Position numbers and translations under genes: made by a program
Shown here: in pieces, positions 32,272-43,330 of the stretch
Layout of the letters: the number at the start of each line of letters is the position of its first letter
Numbering within the stretch: position 1 is the first letter of the stretch
NCBI RefSeq assembly: GCF_040412425.1
Contig: NC_089762.1
Span: 21,329,647 to 21,393,646, forward strand
Origin: Macrobrachium rosenbergii
Taxonomy: Eukaryota > Arthropoda > Malacostraca > Decapoda > Palaemonidae
DNA length: 64,000 nt
Direction of reading: 5' to 3'
Notes under the pieces: generated by a model
Seen by the model: only the letters and a program-made list of their open reading frames with translations
The model's database searches: none
Told to the model about the DNA's origin: nothing

Positions 32272-33445
32272 AGTAGTCGGCAGGGTCCTTATCTCTTCAT
32301 AGTTGGAGACTATCCAGTACCTCCTGTGAGTGAAAGGCTTTTCTTGTATAGCAGTGATGGAAATGTCGGGTTACCTCAGGAGGGCTTCTACTGACATGTA
32401 TCAGGGAAAGTGGGACGTTTACTGTTATTGGTGTTGTCAACAGGGTCTCTCCCCAGTCGGATCGGAACTACTATTCAACGGGTAGTAGACTTCCTCATTT
32501 TCCTCCGTAGAGAGAAACTTCTCTCAGTGTCAGCGATCAAGGGATATAGGGCTGCTCTAGGTTTAGTTCTACGCTTGAAGGACGTAGACATTCTTCTTCA
32601 TGGGAAATTTCTATGCTTCTGAAAAGTTTTGAGCAGTCCTGTTCCCCGAGAGATCTTAAACCACCAAATTATGACCTAACACTGGTATTTAGCAATCTCA
32701 CACTTAGTTCATACGACCCTTTAAGAGCTTCATCAGACAGGAATTTAACCCTCAAAATGGCTTTCTTTTTAGACTTGGCATCTACAAAGAGAGTTAGTGA
32801 ACTGCATGGACTTTCGTTTTATGTTTAAACACATGAGGAGTTGGCGGTCAGTAGCTTTCAAATTTGTCCCGGAATTTGTGGCTAAGACTCAAAATCCCTC
32901 TGTTCACAACAACAGATTCAATCCTTTTTCCATCCCTTGGCTTGGAGATTTTGTTGGTCATGACCCTGAAGAATTACTTTACGTCCTGTCGGGGCACTGC
33001 GCAGCTATCTAAAGGATTTTACATCTCAGACTGGGTTGTCAAAGACTCTTTGGTAGTAGAGGCCAGAACAAGAAGAAAGTGTCCAAGAATACTAAATCAT
33101 TTTGGCTACGAGAATTAATTAAGCAAGTCTATGCTACTTGTTTGAATCCAGATGCCAATTTAGTGTGAGCAAGAGTACATGATATCAGAGGTCTAGGCCC
33201 CTCCATCGCTTACAAAAAGAACCTGTCAGTTCAAAGGATCGTAAAGGCTGGTACATGGCTACGCCAAACCACATTCACATCCTATCTGTAGAACATTGCC
33301 CACAGGTCCTTGGTCACACTTTTTTCTTTGGGTCCTTTGGTGGCTGCTGCAATAAATTGTGTAGCTCATCCAATGCCCCTAGTGGGACAATTTATATCTT
33401 ACCTAAGATTTTGGTTTGAAAGTGATAGTGAATGGGATGACTGAT
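32272..33445 (+). pseudogene. DIRS-B1 tyrosine recombinase
   Basis: DIRS-B1 resumes here. The N-terminal domain is in frame 32410-32622 (IQRVVDFLIFLRREKLLSVS). Box I is TKRVSELHGL near 32785-32815. A middle section around 32860-33110 changes frame. Box II, VHDIRG, has His-Asp-Ile-Arg at 33178-33189. The C-terminal TWLRQTTFTSYL near 33255-33290 provides the catalytic Tyr, and the ORF ends SDSEWDD at about 33443. All catalytic positions (Arg, His-x-x-Arg, Tyr) are still present, but stops near 32622, 33168 and 33291 and frameshifts break the protein. Confidence 0.85.
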
Positions 33446-33884
33446 CTTCTTCCTTTCTCTTTCTTTTTTCTCCTCTACCAGTGGGCAGTGGAGAGAAATA
33501 TCCATCATGTACTGGAACCAGTCAGATACAGGTGAGTGAGTCCCTTTCCATTAGTTCTGATTGGTTGTTCATACACAGTACAAATTATTATGGAAGCATG
33601 TCCCTTCCTTTCTCTTACAAGGGGAGAGAGGAAATGACAACAAACAAGGTTGGTGGCTAACACAGTTTTATTGTCTGACAGTTAAAGTCCTTTTTCTTAC
33701 AAGACACAAGGTAGCAGGAGGTTCACATTGTCTCTTAACCAAGATGTCTGGCTGACAAGTAACCTTTTACTTTACAGTTCAGAGGCATATGACTCCTTCC
33801 TATATCCTACTTTGGCCAGGAAATGAGCCCAGGTGAGCTGAACCTCCAGTTGGTTCTGAGGCTTTCTCTATCCTCCCCCCAGGA
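33446..33884 (+). other. DIRS-B1 3' untranslated region
   Basis: Non-coding; contains a short duplicated theme (cccttcctttctcttacaag) but no gene. Confidence 0.45.
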
Positions 33885-33995
33885 GTGAGTCTCCCTTATG
33901 TTAAGACCAAAGGTTTGTTTTGTTTATGAACAATGACAAATTTTTAAATTGGTTTGCATTAGTAATAACTAACAAACCTGCAGTCTTAACTTATA
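33885..33995 (+). repeat. DIRS-B1 internal complementary region
   Basis: The bases cttatgttaagaccaaaggt at 33896-33915 pair in complement with the left end at 17300-17322, and aactaacaaacctgcagtct at about 33966-33985 pairs with the right end at about 34190-34215. This is the same joined-ends layout as in DIRS-A and DIRS-C1. Confidence 0.78.
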
Positions 33996-33999
33996 TTGC

Positions 34000-34240
34000 C
34001 CACCTTAAGCCACCCCTCATGTTTCACCTGGGCTAGAGGAAACTCAATCGATGGACCCGAGATGGGATAAGGTAGGTCGGCTACTCCTCCTCCTTACTGC
34101 CATCTTCACTGCTACTGATGCCATCAATTCCTTGTAAACCTTTTTTTAACCAGTCTCCAGCAGGCACTAGAGAATTTTTCCCCTTATGTTAAGACCGCAG
34201 GTTTGTTAGTTATGAAAAATACAAATTGATGTAAAATTTG
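34000..34240 (+). repeat. DIRS-B1 right inverted terminal repeat
   Basis: Complement of 17286-17349 and 19452-19600. Shared words include cgatggacccgagatggga, aggcactagagaattttt and ttaagaccgcaggtttgtt. Confidence 0.8.
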
Positions 34241-34242
34241 TT

Positions 34243-34795
34243 ATTTTTTAGCCAGTAATGTTTGCACTTTGTGGACATCAGATGTGCTAGGTGTTTGATA
34301 GAATGGTGATATGGCTTTAATCTTGTTAGCTGGGATGAGCATGCTTTAAATTTAGATTTAATTATACTGGACAACTGAATTCATGTATCCACCTTTCAGA
34401 TATTTAAGTCTCGGATAACAAACCTGTGGTATATAAAGATGAAATAGAATACCATATTACTATCAAAATGTTGTAAGCAATTATAAGCAGGCAGGAACTT
34501 TGAAAAGATAAAGGAAACCAAAACTAATATAGGCAAAAAGAGCATTAATATAATTGATAAGTTATTATGAAATTAACAGTTGCATAATAACTAGGTTTGA
34601 CATTTACAAAATTGCTCAGAATGCATAAAGACTGGATTCAGGATCAAATACAGTAGTTATTTAAGGCCCTTATAAAGCTGTACCTTCACCATCACTTATA
34701 GTAACATCATCTCTTGCTTCTTAACCCCCGGATATGATTCTGTGAGGCATAATAATAGATATTGAGTTTGATCCGAATATTGCTATTTGAATAAA
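34243..34795 (+). repeat. Duplicated intron segment, copy A
   Basis: This part (agccagtaatgtttgcactt onwards, including gacatcagatgtgctaggtg, gactggattcaggatcaaat and taataatagatattgagttt) is repeated at 35447-35835. It is the intron sequence that originally followed exon 2A, now separated from it by DIRS-B1. Confidence 0.88.
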
Positions 34796-34949
34796 TTTTG
34801 CAGGAAAACGTCCACCTCATTTCAGCGGGCCATCTCTTATATGTTTCTCCATAAATATACTCAGGGATTACTGCTTGTTTTAGTTCTTATCTTTTATGAT
34901 AAGTGAGGTGGGAATACTTGCAATCTTTTTATTCTTGTTTATTTTACAG

Positions 34950-35090
34950 GGGAAAGCAAAATTTCAAAGGGAAACCAGTTTGTAGCAGATGAAAATAGAA
35001 ATGATAGGTCAAAAGTGGATGAATCTGAAAAGGAAAGATCTAAAGTTCCTAAGTCCAGAAGTACTTCAAATGCAGAAGTTCAAGATATTG
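34950..35090 (+). CDS. Host gene internal exon 1B (141 nt, phase 1/1)
   Basis: Acceptor attttacag, donor gtaagaa, both as in exon 1A. The peptide is the same length and keeps GESKISKGNQFVADENR at its start, then differs at seven positions, among them Met to Arg, Pro to Ser and Gly to Val. Of 9 base differences I count 2 as silent. It is followed after only 212 bp by exon 2B, which probably shows the original compact arrangement. Phase symmetry means both copies could be spliced into one message or used alternatively. Confidence 0.82.
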
Positions 35091-35302
35091 GTAAGAAATT
35101 TTGTATTGTTGGGTTATTTAAATTTGTTTTGTGCTCCGTAGCATTATATATAATTAAAACACTCAGAATGGAAATTTCATATACTGGGACATTTTGCATA
35201 ATGTATTATTTGAAATTTTTTCAAAATATCAGTGAAATATGTTATAAAAGTTTTCCACAAATTACAATTTTAATGTCATGAATAATTTTTTTTTTTCAAT
35301 AG

Positions 35303-35395
35303 AGAGTAAAAAGATACAAAGTTTGGGGTCCCTGTTAGCTGGTCTTGGTAGTCGCAAGCAAGAATTTATGAGTTCCGATCAACAGACATCATCAG
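35303..35395 (+). CDS. Host gene internal exon 2B (93 nt, phase 1/1)
   Basis: Acceptor T run plus caatag, donor gtatga. It encodes ESKKIQSLGSLLAGLGSR and a polar tail in which Ala-Asp-Lys of exon 2A is Ser-Asp-Gln. Only 3 base differences from exon 2A. It completes module 2 of the gene. Confidence 0.84.
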
Positions 35396-36339
35396 GTATG
35401 ATTTATATGATTCTTTGTTATAAAATGAATGCTTGTTTTTTGGCCAGTAATGCTTGCACTCTGTGGACATCAGATGTGCTAGGTGTTTGATAGTATAATG
35501 ATATGACTTGAATCTTGTTAGCTGAGATGAGTTTGTCTTTAAATTTAGATTTAATTATTATGCTGGACAGCTGAATTCATGTATCCACCTTTCAGGTATA
35601 TAAGTCTCATATAACAAACCTGTGATATAATAATAACTAGGTTTGACATTTACAAAATAGCTCAGAATGCATAAAGACTGGATTCAGGATCAAATACTGC
35701 AGTTATTTAAGGCACTTATAAAGCTGTACCTATAGCATACTTATAGTAACACCATCTCCACTTCTTAACCATTGGATAATTGATCCTGTGAGGCGTAATA
35801 ATAGATATTGAGTTTGATCTGAATATCCTCTGGTGAGAATTATTATTTCACTTATTACATGAGAGCCTGGGCTGTGCAACAGAAACTTATCAATAGGCTG
35901 CATGTAAACAAATATCAAAACTCAAGTAACATCATAACTCAACCTCTGAAATAAAGCACATTGCTTACGGATGCAAGAAGACTCAGGAAGAGTTAACAAA
36001 GTTTAATTTGTAAGTAGTAACAAATGGATCAAAGGGGTTATTTACAGACAACGGCACACACATAAATAATAAAAGATTAACAGTAAAAAGCAAAATGAAA
36101 CCTGGAAATGCAGAGCTTTATGTGTAGCGCTACAAGTGGCTTGCAGGCGTTGAAACGAGAATTGAGCTGTAGGTAACTTGGGTCACGTGCAGTAAGCTAT
36201 CCCTATGAAAGAGAGAGGTATTGGAGTAATTCTCCTATCAGGGGTACCAACCTTGGATGGCAAGTTGTCACACTACATGATTTCCCCACTACCCTCCAGT
36301 TCTTCATTCTAAGGTTGTCTCCCCCCCCCCCCCGGCCTC
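35396..36339 (+). other. Intron: duplicated segment copy B, then unassigned DNA
   Basis: From 35447 to 35835 it matches 34243-34795 (the copy here is shorter because of internal deletions). From 35836 to 36339 no gene or transposon protein is recognised; a poly-C run lies at about 36320-36333, just before DIRS-B2 starts. Confidence 0.6.
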
Positions 36340-36649
36340 CATTATGGAGTTGAGTACGACAACATCCTCTGGAATGTATATGGTACCAATCCGCATCATT
36401 TTGGGCCTCCCGTGGTATTGCCTGCAGTGATACCAACAGGCTCTTCATGTGTTCCACACAATGTAGTGACGTCACTGCCAGGTTCATCGGTGACGTCACC
36501 TTCTAACATGACGGCTGTGGTTATGCCAAATCCTACCCTTTCCGTACCGACAACAACAACTACGTCTTCTAGGATGACGTTGAATTCTACGTTGACGGAT
36601 TTGTTAACAAGAACAGTGATGGAGAAATTAAGAGTGTTAGAGGAGAAGT
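36340..36649 (+). pseudogene. DIRS-B2 gag-like ORF, first part
   Basis: The frame open to 36650 is rich in Thr, Ser, Pro and Val (SVPTTTTTSSRMTLNSTLTD) and ends with a Leu/Glu/Lys helix-like piece (TVMEKLRVLEEKFN). It is cut by the piggyBac-like element and continues at 38872. The 5' start was not found. Confidence 0.55.
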
Positions 36650-38871
36650 TTAACCCTCTAACACCGAGCCTCTATTTACAAAAATGTCTGTCGTATGCCG
36701 GTGGCGTTCGGGAGTTAGCGCCGAAGCAAAAAAAAAGTTTTTTCAAAAAATCACGGCATGCTTAGTTTTTAAGATTAAGAGTTCATTTTTGGCTCCTTTT
36801 TTTGTCATTGCCTGAAGTTTAGTATGCAACCATCAGAAATGAAAAAAATATCATTATCATATATAAATATTGAAATATATGACAGCGCGAAAAAAAATTT
36901 CATATATAATTGTATACAAATCCCGCTTTGAGCAAAACGGTTAAAGCTAACGAGTTATTTTTTTTTCTTTGTATTGTACACTAAATTGCAATGATTTTGG
37001 TATATAACAAATTGTAAAACGATCAAAGCAACACAGAGAAAATATTATCACAAAGTGATGCATGAATTCGTAACGAGCGGACGTAAAAAAAGGTTTTTTT
37101 CAAAAATTCACCATAAATCGAAATATTGTACTAGAGACTTCCCGTTTGTTGCAAAATGAAGGTAATTGATTGAATATTACTAGACTGTAAGTGTTTTAGC
37201 TTACAATTGCAGTTTTCAACAATTTTGGTCGAGTTAAAGTTGACCGAAAGTAGAATTTTTCTGTTTATCATGATTTATATGAAAATATTTGAAAACTGAT
37301 AAAAGCTACAACCATGAGTTATTTATTGTTGTATTCTACATGAAATTGCGCACATTTCCATATATAAAACTTTATGTAACGACTAAAATAAAATGGTGCA
37401 AACATTACGACAAAGTGACAAAAGAATTTCTGAGATGTTTGGCCGAGTTACTGCGTGGACATAAGGGAAAAAGTTTTTTTCAAAAATTCACCACAAATCG
37501 AAGTATTGTACTAGAGACTTCCAGTTTGTTGCAAAATGAAGGTACATGATTGAATATTACTAGAATGTAAGAGTTTTAGCTTACAATTGCGTTTTTCAAT
37601 AATTTCGGTCGAGTTAAAGTTGACCGAAGGTTGAAATTTTGACAGTTATCATGATTTATATGAAAATATTTCAAAACTGATAAAAGCTATAACCATTAGT
37701 TATTTTCTGTTGTATTCTACATGAAATTGCACACATTTTCATATATAAAACTTTATGTAATGACTAATATAAAACGGTGCAAACATTACGACAAAGTGAC
37801 AAAAGAATTTCTGAGATGTTCGGCCGAGTTACTGCGCGCGGACGTAAGGAAAAAGATTTTGTTTTTCAAAAATTCACCATAAATCAAAATATTGTGCTGG
37901 AGACTTCCAGTTTGTTGCAAAATGAAGGTACATGATTGAATATTACTAGAATGTAAGAGTTTTAGCTTACAATTGCATTTTTTGACCATTTCGGTCGAGT
38001 TAAAGTTGACCGAAGGTTGAAATTTTGGCACATCGTGATTTATATGGAAATATTTCAAAACTGATAAAAGCTACAACCATGAGTTATTTTCTGTTGTATT
38101 CTACATGAAATTGCACACATATCCATATATAAAACTTTATGTAACGACTAATATAAACCTGTGCAAACATTAAGACAAAGTGACGAAAGAATTTCCGAGA
38201 TGTTCGGCAGTTACCGCGCGCGGACGTAAGGAAAAAGTTTTTTCAAAAATTCACCATAAATCGAAATATTGTGCTAGAGACTTCCAATTTGTTGCAAAAT
38301 GAAGGTACATGACTGAATATTACTAGAATGTAAGAGTTTTAGCTTACAATTGCGTTTTTCGACCATTTCGGTCGAGTTAAAGTTGACCGAAGGTTGAAAT
38401 TTTGGCAGTTATCGTGATTTATATGGAAATATTTCAAAACTGATAGAAGCTACAACCATGAGTTATTTTCTGTTGTATTCTACATTAAATTGCGCACATT
38501 TCCATATATAAAACTTTATGTAACGACTAATATAAAATGGTGCAAACATTACGACAAAATGACCAAAGAATTTCTGAAATTTTCGGCCGAGTTACTACGC
38601 GGACGTAAGGAAAAAGTTTTTTTCAAAAATTCACCATAAATCGAAATATTGTGCTAGAGACTTCCAATTTGTTGCAAAATGAAGGTAAATGATTGAATAT
38701 TACTAGAATGAAAGAGTTTTAGCTTACAATTGCGATTTTTCAACCATTTCGGTCAAGTCAGGGTTGACCGAAGGTTGAAATTTTTTGTAGCCGACGTACG
38801 GTACATCCACTCAGCACCCAACAGACAATTTTAGTCGACGTACGATACGTCCAGTCGGGTTTAAGGGTCAA
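36650..38871. mobile_element. piggyBac-like non-autonomous element carrying a satellite array (copy 2)
   Basis: Ends are TTAA-CCCTCTAACACCG (36650-36666) and GGGTTTAAGGG-TCAA, in which the right TTAA has one change. The 2214-bp interior has the same order of parts as copy 1: an AT-rich left flank, five 380-bp units, and a right flank containing acagacaattttagtcgacg. It lies in the gag region of a DIRS element, as copy 1 does. No transposase is encoded. Confidence 0.82.
37000..38790. repeat. Satellite-like array in copy 2, five units of about 380 bp
   Basis: The marker ttcaccataaat (or ttcaccacaaat) recurs at 37107, 37487, 37873, 38250 and 38630, spacing 380, 386, 377 and 380 bp. The units match those at 11970-13740. 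Confidence 0.9.
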
Positions 38872-40934
38872 TAAGGTATGCAAGGAGAAAAGACGTAAAT
38901 CATCATCGTCGTCGTCTTCTGCCTCTTCATCTGCTTCATTGGATTTGTCTGTTGTACCTGTGCATGCTCCAGTTAAGTGTTGGAGTATCAGGGACTTCAT
39001 GGCTGTTCCTTGTGCCAAGAAAAGGGCATTTTCTTCTTTGAGCTGGGATTGCCACATCCCTGTGTGTACGCAAACTCAAGATTCAGTTGTGGGCGCTGTC
39101 TCAGAGGTTGGTGGCCGTGGTTCTTCTCCAGTCGTTTAGCCTAGGAAGCCTATGGATATAGGACTGGAAGTTTCGGCGGTTCTAGTCTTAGGAATGGCCA
39201 CAGATGTAGGGGGAGTGTCTTCGAAAAAGGTTTGAAGGCCGCCCTTGGTGGCTCAGGAGATGAATAATATTCGTGATGAAGTTCCTGTCTCCAGTACGGC
39301 CGTTCAGAGTTAGGAGGAAAGATGACAACACTCCAATTAAGAGACCTACAGTAGGGTACTGGAAGCAGGGGATTCATGTATGGATGACAGTGGATGTTCG
39401 TTTTCTAGGCCATTGGACAGTGAAGTTGTTGGTCGGCCATTGGTCAGGTGTTCAAGGTCCAGATCTCCCAGGAAAGTGCTTAGTTCTCCCCTGGTATATG
39501 TCGGCCATAGAAGTATGGATAGATATGGACATAATTTGTCACAAGATCAGTCAGACACGAGGGAACGGGGACATTCATGTTCACGGTCGAAGAACAGAGA
39601 AAGGATTCAACGGTCGTTGCCCCTCGGACGTCAACATGGCGCAACTAGGCCAAGAGAAGACAGGCGTGCGTTGTGTGATAGGGGTGCTTCGGCTTCAAGT
39701 GCAAGTATTCATGATATTTCAGTGCCTATTCATGATATTCTGGTGCCTTCCTCTTCTGGTGACAACATAATTAATGAAGTGGAAAGTCAGGAGTTTCTTT
39801 CCTCTTATGCAGAGGTTATAGATCTGATTCGTCAGTTTAATAATCTGTCGAAGAGGACTGAAACTCCTTCAGTGATTGCTCTTGCTGGGATTGAAGCACT
39901 TTTAGGACCTAAAAAAGACATTAAGTCCTGTGCTCTAGTCACGCGGAGTCAGTCCTGCGCCATGCAAACTCACAGATTTTGGGGCTGGATAACTCTTTAC
40001 AGTTGAACAGATTGTTCAAGTTGCCCCCTCCTCCTCTGTCTCAACATAGGAGATATATGACTCCTATTATTCCACTGCTGGGTAGACAGATCAACCCAGA
40101 TGTCGTTTATTTGAGACCGGGTCTGACGATGGATCAAGTCAGAATGGAATCTCTTTCCCTTACGTGTTAGGAAGCTGCTGCATTGGAGTTGACGGTCTCT
40201 TCTATCTTCCAGACAGCATCTTGGTTGGATTTATGGTCAACAGCTGTAGCTAAGATTGCCTCTTCAGATCCAGCAAGGAGTTCAGCAGATGAGACAGCTT
40301 TTATTAGATTGCTTCGATCTGGTTCTAAAGCTATTTCATATTTAACTGATCTGAGTGCCAACATATGGGCTAATATTGTTTTAATGAGAAGGGATGCAGC
40401 CCTAGCCAAGATAAGCCGCTCGGTGGATGTGGATTGTTTGTTGTTGCTCCAGAATGGGGATATTTTGAAGTCCCAATTGTTGTTACCTAGGGATAGGTTG
40501 GAAGTTGCCATCGATAGACGTCGTATGGATAGTAATGATAGGCTTGTTCAGCAAGCTGTTAGTAAGTCTAACAGACTCAACAGGCTCTGCAGAAGAAGTT
40601 GGTAAGATCTACTCCTGCCCCGAAACCTACTCAGCATGCTTCCTCAATGAAGAAACCATCCCAACAGCGGCCCTTTCAGAGCTGACTTGTAAGAGAAAGG
40701 GGAAATAAGGGCAGAGGCAGAGGTACGAGATGATAGAGTGGGCACTTCTCCCCACTTAGTGCCACCACTAGGGGGATGCCTGGTGAGCCTTTGGGCTGTG
40801 GCAGAGATTCAGGCCAGAGCCGAGGGTAGTAGATGTCCTGAGGTTAGGTTATCCACTTCCATTCGACTCCACTTCTTTCAGATCACCCTCTACTGCGCCT
40901 TTCTTACGAGCCGGGATCGCAGAAACATCTCATT
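38872..40934 (+). pseudogene. DIRS-B2 gag-like ORF, second part
   Basis: Pieces in changing frames: a Ser-rich tract with CWSIRDFMAVPCAKKR (parallel to CWGKRDFVAPPHEK in DIRS-B1 near 20560), an Arg-rich tract in 39380-39700 (RSRSPRKVLSS), AEVIDLIRQFNNLSKRTE near 39810, TASWLDLWSTAVAKI near 40210 and AIDRRRMDSNDRLVQQAV near 40510. These follow the same order as in DIRS-B1, which confirms both as one family. Stops at about 39139, 40006 and 40170 and several frameshifts are present. Confidence 0.75.
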
Positions 40935-41665
40935 TTGCAAGGAGAAGTGAAGAAAATTATGGAGAAGGGAGCAGTAGATCAAGTAATACTTCCTTCGGTG
41001 GGCTTCTACAGCCGGACTTTCTTAGTACCAAAGGCCAATGGCAATTGGAGGACAGTAATAGACCTGTTAGCATTGAACCTTTTTGTCAGGAAGACGAGGT
41101 TCAAAGTGGAGTCTCCAAGGATGGTCTTGGCAACAGTAAGAGAAGGAGAATATATGCTGTCCATAGATCTAAAGGATGTGTACTTCTAGATCCCAGTCCA
41201 TCATGCATCACAGAAATTTCTGTGGTTCAGCCTTGCAGAGCAGGTGTTTCAGTTCATGGTTCTATGTTTTGGCTTGACAACATCTCAAGTGTTCACGAGT
41301 GTTCATGCTGGTGTCGACATGGGTTCATGCCCAAGGGCTCAGACTGATAAGATACTTGGACAATTGGCTGGTCCTGGCAAAATCCCAGAAGTTACTGCAG
41401 GACAAAGATCAGCTGCTTCAATTTTGTCACATCCTAGATGTTGTGATAAATTGGGAGAAATCGAATCTGGTCCCCAGTCAAAGGATTTTGTATCTGGGTG
41501 TGATTATAGACGCAGCACAGACGAGAGGTTTTCCATCCAGTCAGAGAATAGAGAAATGCAAGAATGTGATTGTGTCCTTTCTGTCCAAGGAAACACAATC
41601 AGCAAAGCTGTGGCAAGTAGTTGTGGGACTACTAACTTCTCTAGAGAAATTAGTTCCTCACTGAC
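40935..41665 (+). pseudogene. DIRS-B2 reverse transcriptase with altered active site
   Basis: Frame 40935-41189 gives MEKGAVDQVILPSVGFYSRT, WRTVIDLLALNLFVRKTRF and LSIDLKDVYF with the first Asp, then a stop. Frame 41244-41300 gives FQFMVLCFGL. The motif C box at 41353-41367 encodes Tyr-Leu-Asp-Asn-Trp in place of YLDDW, losing one catalytic Asp. The thumb (INWEKSNLVPSQRILYLG) follows in the frame 41299-41664. Confidence 0.87.
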
Positions 41666-42600
41666 GTCTATGTATGAGACCGCTACAGTGGAGACTGAAG
41701 GAGTTTTGGTCTCCAGCAACAGATCACCCTCACATGAAAATTCCTCTGTCTGCAGAAGTGAGAAAAGACCTTCTGTGGTGGTTGGACGACAACAGTTTGA
41801 CAGTAGGAGTGTCTCTCCATGCACCCTCTCCAGATCTGTTATTCTCGGACGCATCGGCCGAAGGTTGGGTTGCTCATCTAGAAGACCTTCTAATTTCGGG
41901 AGAATGGACTCGTCAGGACAAACAACGCCACATAAATGTGTTGGAATAGAAGGCAGCATTCCTAGCATTGCAGGAGTTTCAGGAGAGGGTAATGGGTCAC
42001 TCCGTAGTTTTGATGTCAGACAACATTATGGTAGTGGTATAAGTAAACAAGCTGGGCCTAGTTTGTCGGCAGCTTCATGTTATGATGGTCCAACTGCATC
42101 AGTGGGCTGTGGTCAACTCAATGAAGATCAGGGCCAGATACATTCCAGGAAAAATGAATGTGGTAGCAGACAAGTTAAGCTGTCGGGAGCAGATTCTGGG
42201 TACAGAGTGGTCTCTGCATCAGGAGGTGGCAGACAAGCGGTCTCACTTGTTGGGGAGACCTGTGATAGCTCTCTTCCCATCAAGGTACAACTCAGAACTG
42301 GAAGTCTATTGTTCAGTGGTGCCAGACATGGCCGCAGTGGCAGAGGATGCCCTGCAACATCCGTGGGACAATTTGAACATATATGCTTTCCCTCTGTTTT
42401 CTCTGATTCATCAGGTCCTGAACAAAGTAATGAGGTCCCAGAATCTCAAGATGACATTGGTAGCTCCTCTGTGGCCGCAGGGAGGATGGTTCCTGTCAGA
42501 AGCTCCGAGAGTTCCCCCCTGGCACAATCTACTCTGTCAACCTCATGTGGAGAGGTACCATCAGTCGGTACAATCCCTATCCCTTCACGGGTGGAGACTA
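41666..42600 (+). pseudogene. DIRS-B2 RNase H and linker
   Basis: Frame 41674-41949 gives VRKDLLWWLDDNSLTVGV, LLFSDASAEGWVAHL (Asp) and HINVLE followed by a stop where the family has LELKA. The next core strand, LMSDNIMVVV near 42005-42045, retains Asp. Frame 42082-42600 gives IRARYIPGKMNVVADKLS and the linker (MAAVAEDALQHPWDNLNIYA). All in different frames. Confidence 0.82.
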
Positions 42601-43255
42601 TCAATTATCTCCTGCGAGCGAGAGCCTTTTCCCGAGGTGCAGTATCTCAGATGTCAGGATATATCAGGAAAACTTCAACATCCATGTACCAGGGAAAATG
42701 GTCTGTCTACTGTGATTGGTGCCGTGGATGGGGTTCTTCTCCACTCGGATCTTCCATTCAACAAATAGCTGATTTTCTAGTCTTTCTCATAGCAGAAAAA
42801 CACCTTTCCGTGTCTGCCATAAAGGGCTGTAGGGCTGCTCTAGAGCTAGTTCTGCGTATGAAAGACATAGCTATATCTACATTTTGGGAAATATCTTTGT
42901 TGATTAAGAGCTTCGAGAAGTCTTGTTTCCCTAGAGAACTCAAACCTCCTAGTTGGGATTTGGCTTTGGTTTTAGCTAGTCTTACTCAAGCCCCCTACGA
43001 ACTGTTGCGACAGGCTACAGATAGAAACTTAACCCTCAATTGAGGCAGTTTTCTCACTGGCCCTAGCACCAGCAAAAAGGTTAGGCAAACTCCATGGTCT
43101 GTCTTATGATGTCAAACGCACCAGGGGTTGGAAGTCTTTAGCTTTCAAATTTATTCCAGAATTTCTCGGGAAGACGCAAAATCCTTCAATCCATGATGAA
43201 AGATTTGTCTTCTTTTCTATATCTTCTTTGGGACTCTTTGTTGACAATCTGAGAA
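42601..43255 (+). pseudogene. DIRS-B2 tyrosine recombinase, truncated
   Basis: The N-terminal part in the frame ending at 43043 gives GKWSVYCDWCRGWGSSPLG, IQQIADFLVFLIAEKHLSVS and LLRQATDRNLTLN. After the stop the box I region is still seen as APAKRLGKLHGL (about 43065-43100), with Ser-Glu changed to Gly-Lys. The piece ends in a MITE fragment near 43257, so box II and the catalytic Tyr are missing. Confidence 0.8.
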
Positions 43256-43256
43256 T

Positions 43257-43330
43257 TAGTGAATTTTCTGCGATATATTTGGAGATAAGTTCCACAGAAA
43301 AACCCACGATTAACTGAAGGCGCAATTGCT
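43257..43330. mobile_element. Fragment of a pogo-type MITE
   Basis: The words gtgaattttctgcgatatat and agttccacagaaaaaccca resemble the right-hand part of the element ending at 47775. No ends are left. It terminates the DIRS-B2 homology. Confidence 0.45.

Larger units (their letters stand above)
17286..34240 (+). mobile_element. DIRS-B1: DIRS-type retrotransposon with nested insertions
   Basis: Plus-strand gag, RT, RNase H and tyrosine-recombinase remains lie in order between inverted ends. The left end is near 17286-17349 plus 19452-19600, the right end 34000-34240, and an internal complementary block lies at 33885-33995. Host DNA resumes at about 34243 with sequence matching that downstream of exon 2B, so the element sits in the intron after exon 2A. 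Foreign inserts: an unidentified 2.1-kb piece, a pogo derivative at 24259-25721 and DIRS-C1 at 26013-32271. Without them it is about 7.1 kb. Confidence 0.82.
36340..43255 (+). mobile_element. DIRS-B2: truncated DIRS retrotransposon with a piggyBac-like insert
   Basis: It is homologous to DIRS-B1 over gag, RT, RNase H and recombinase, but I find neither inverted terminal repeat. The 5' edge is uncertain (gag-like sequence is seen from about 36340) and the 3' edge is lost at a MITE fragment near 43257-43330. It contains the second satellite-bearing piggyBac-like element (36650-38871). Confidence 0.78.

Noticed and set aside
41244..43043. A 599-codon open frame on the plus strand
   Set aside because: Only its beginning (RT, FQFMVLCFGL) and its last 130 codons (recombinase) are in a coding frame. 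The middle is an accidental out-of-frame reading of RT and RNase H, with a composition rich in Ser and Gly.
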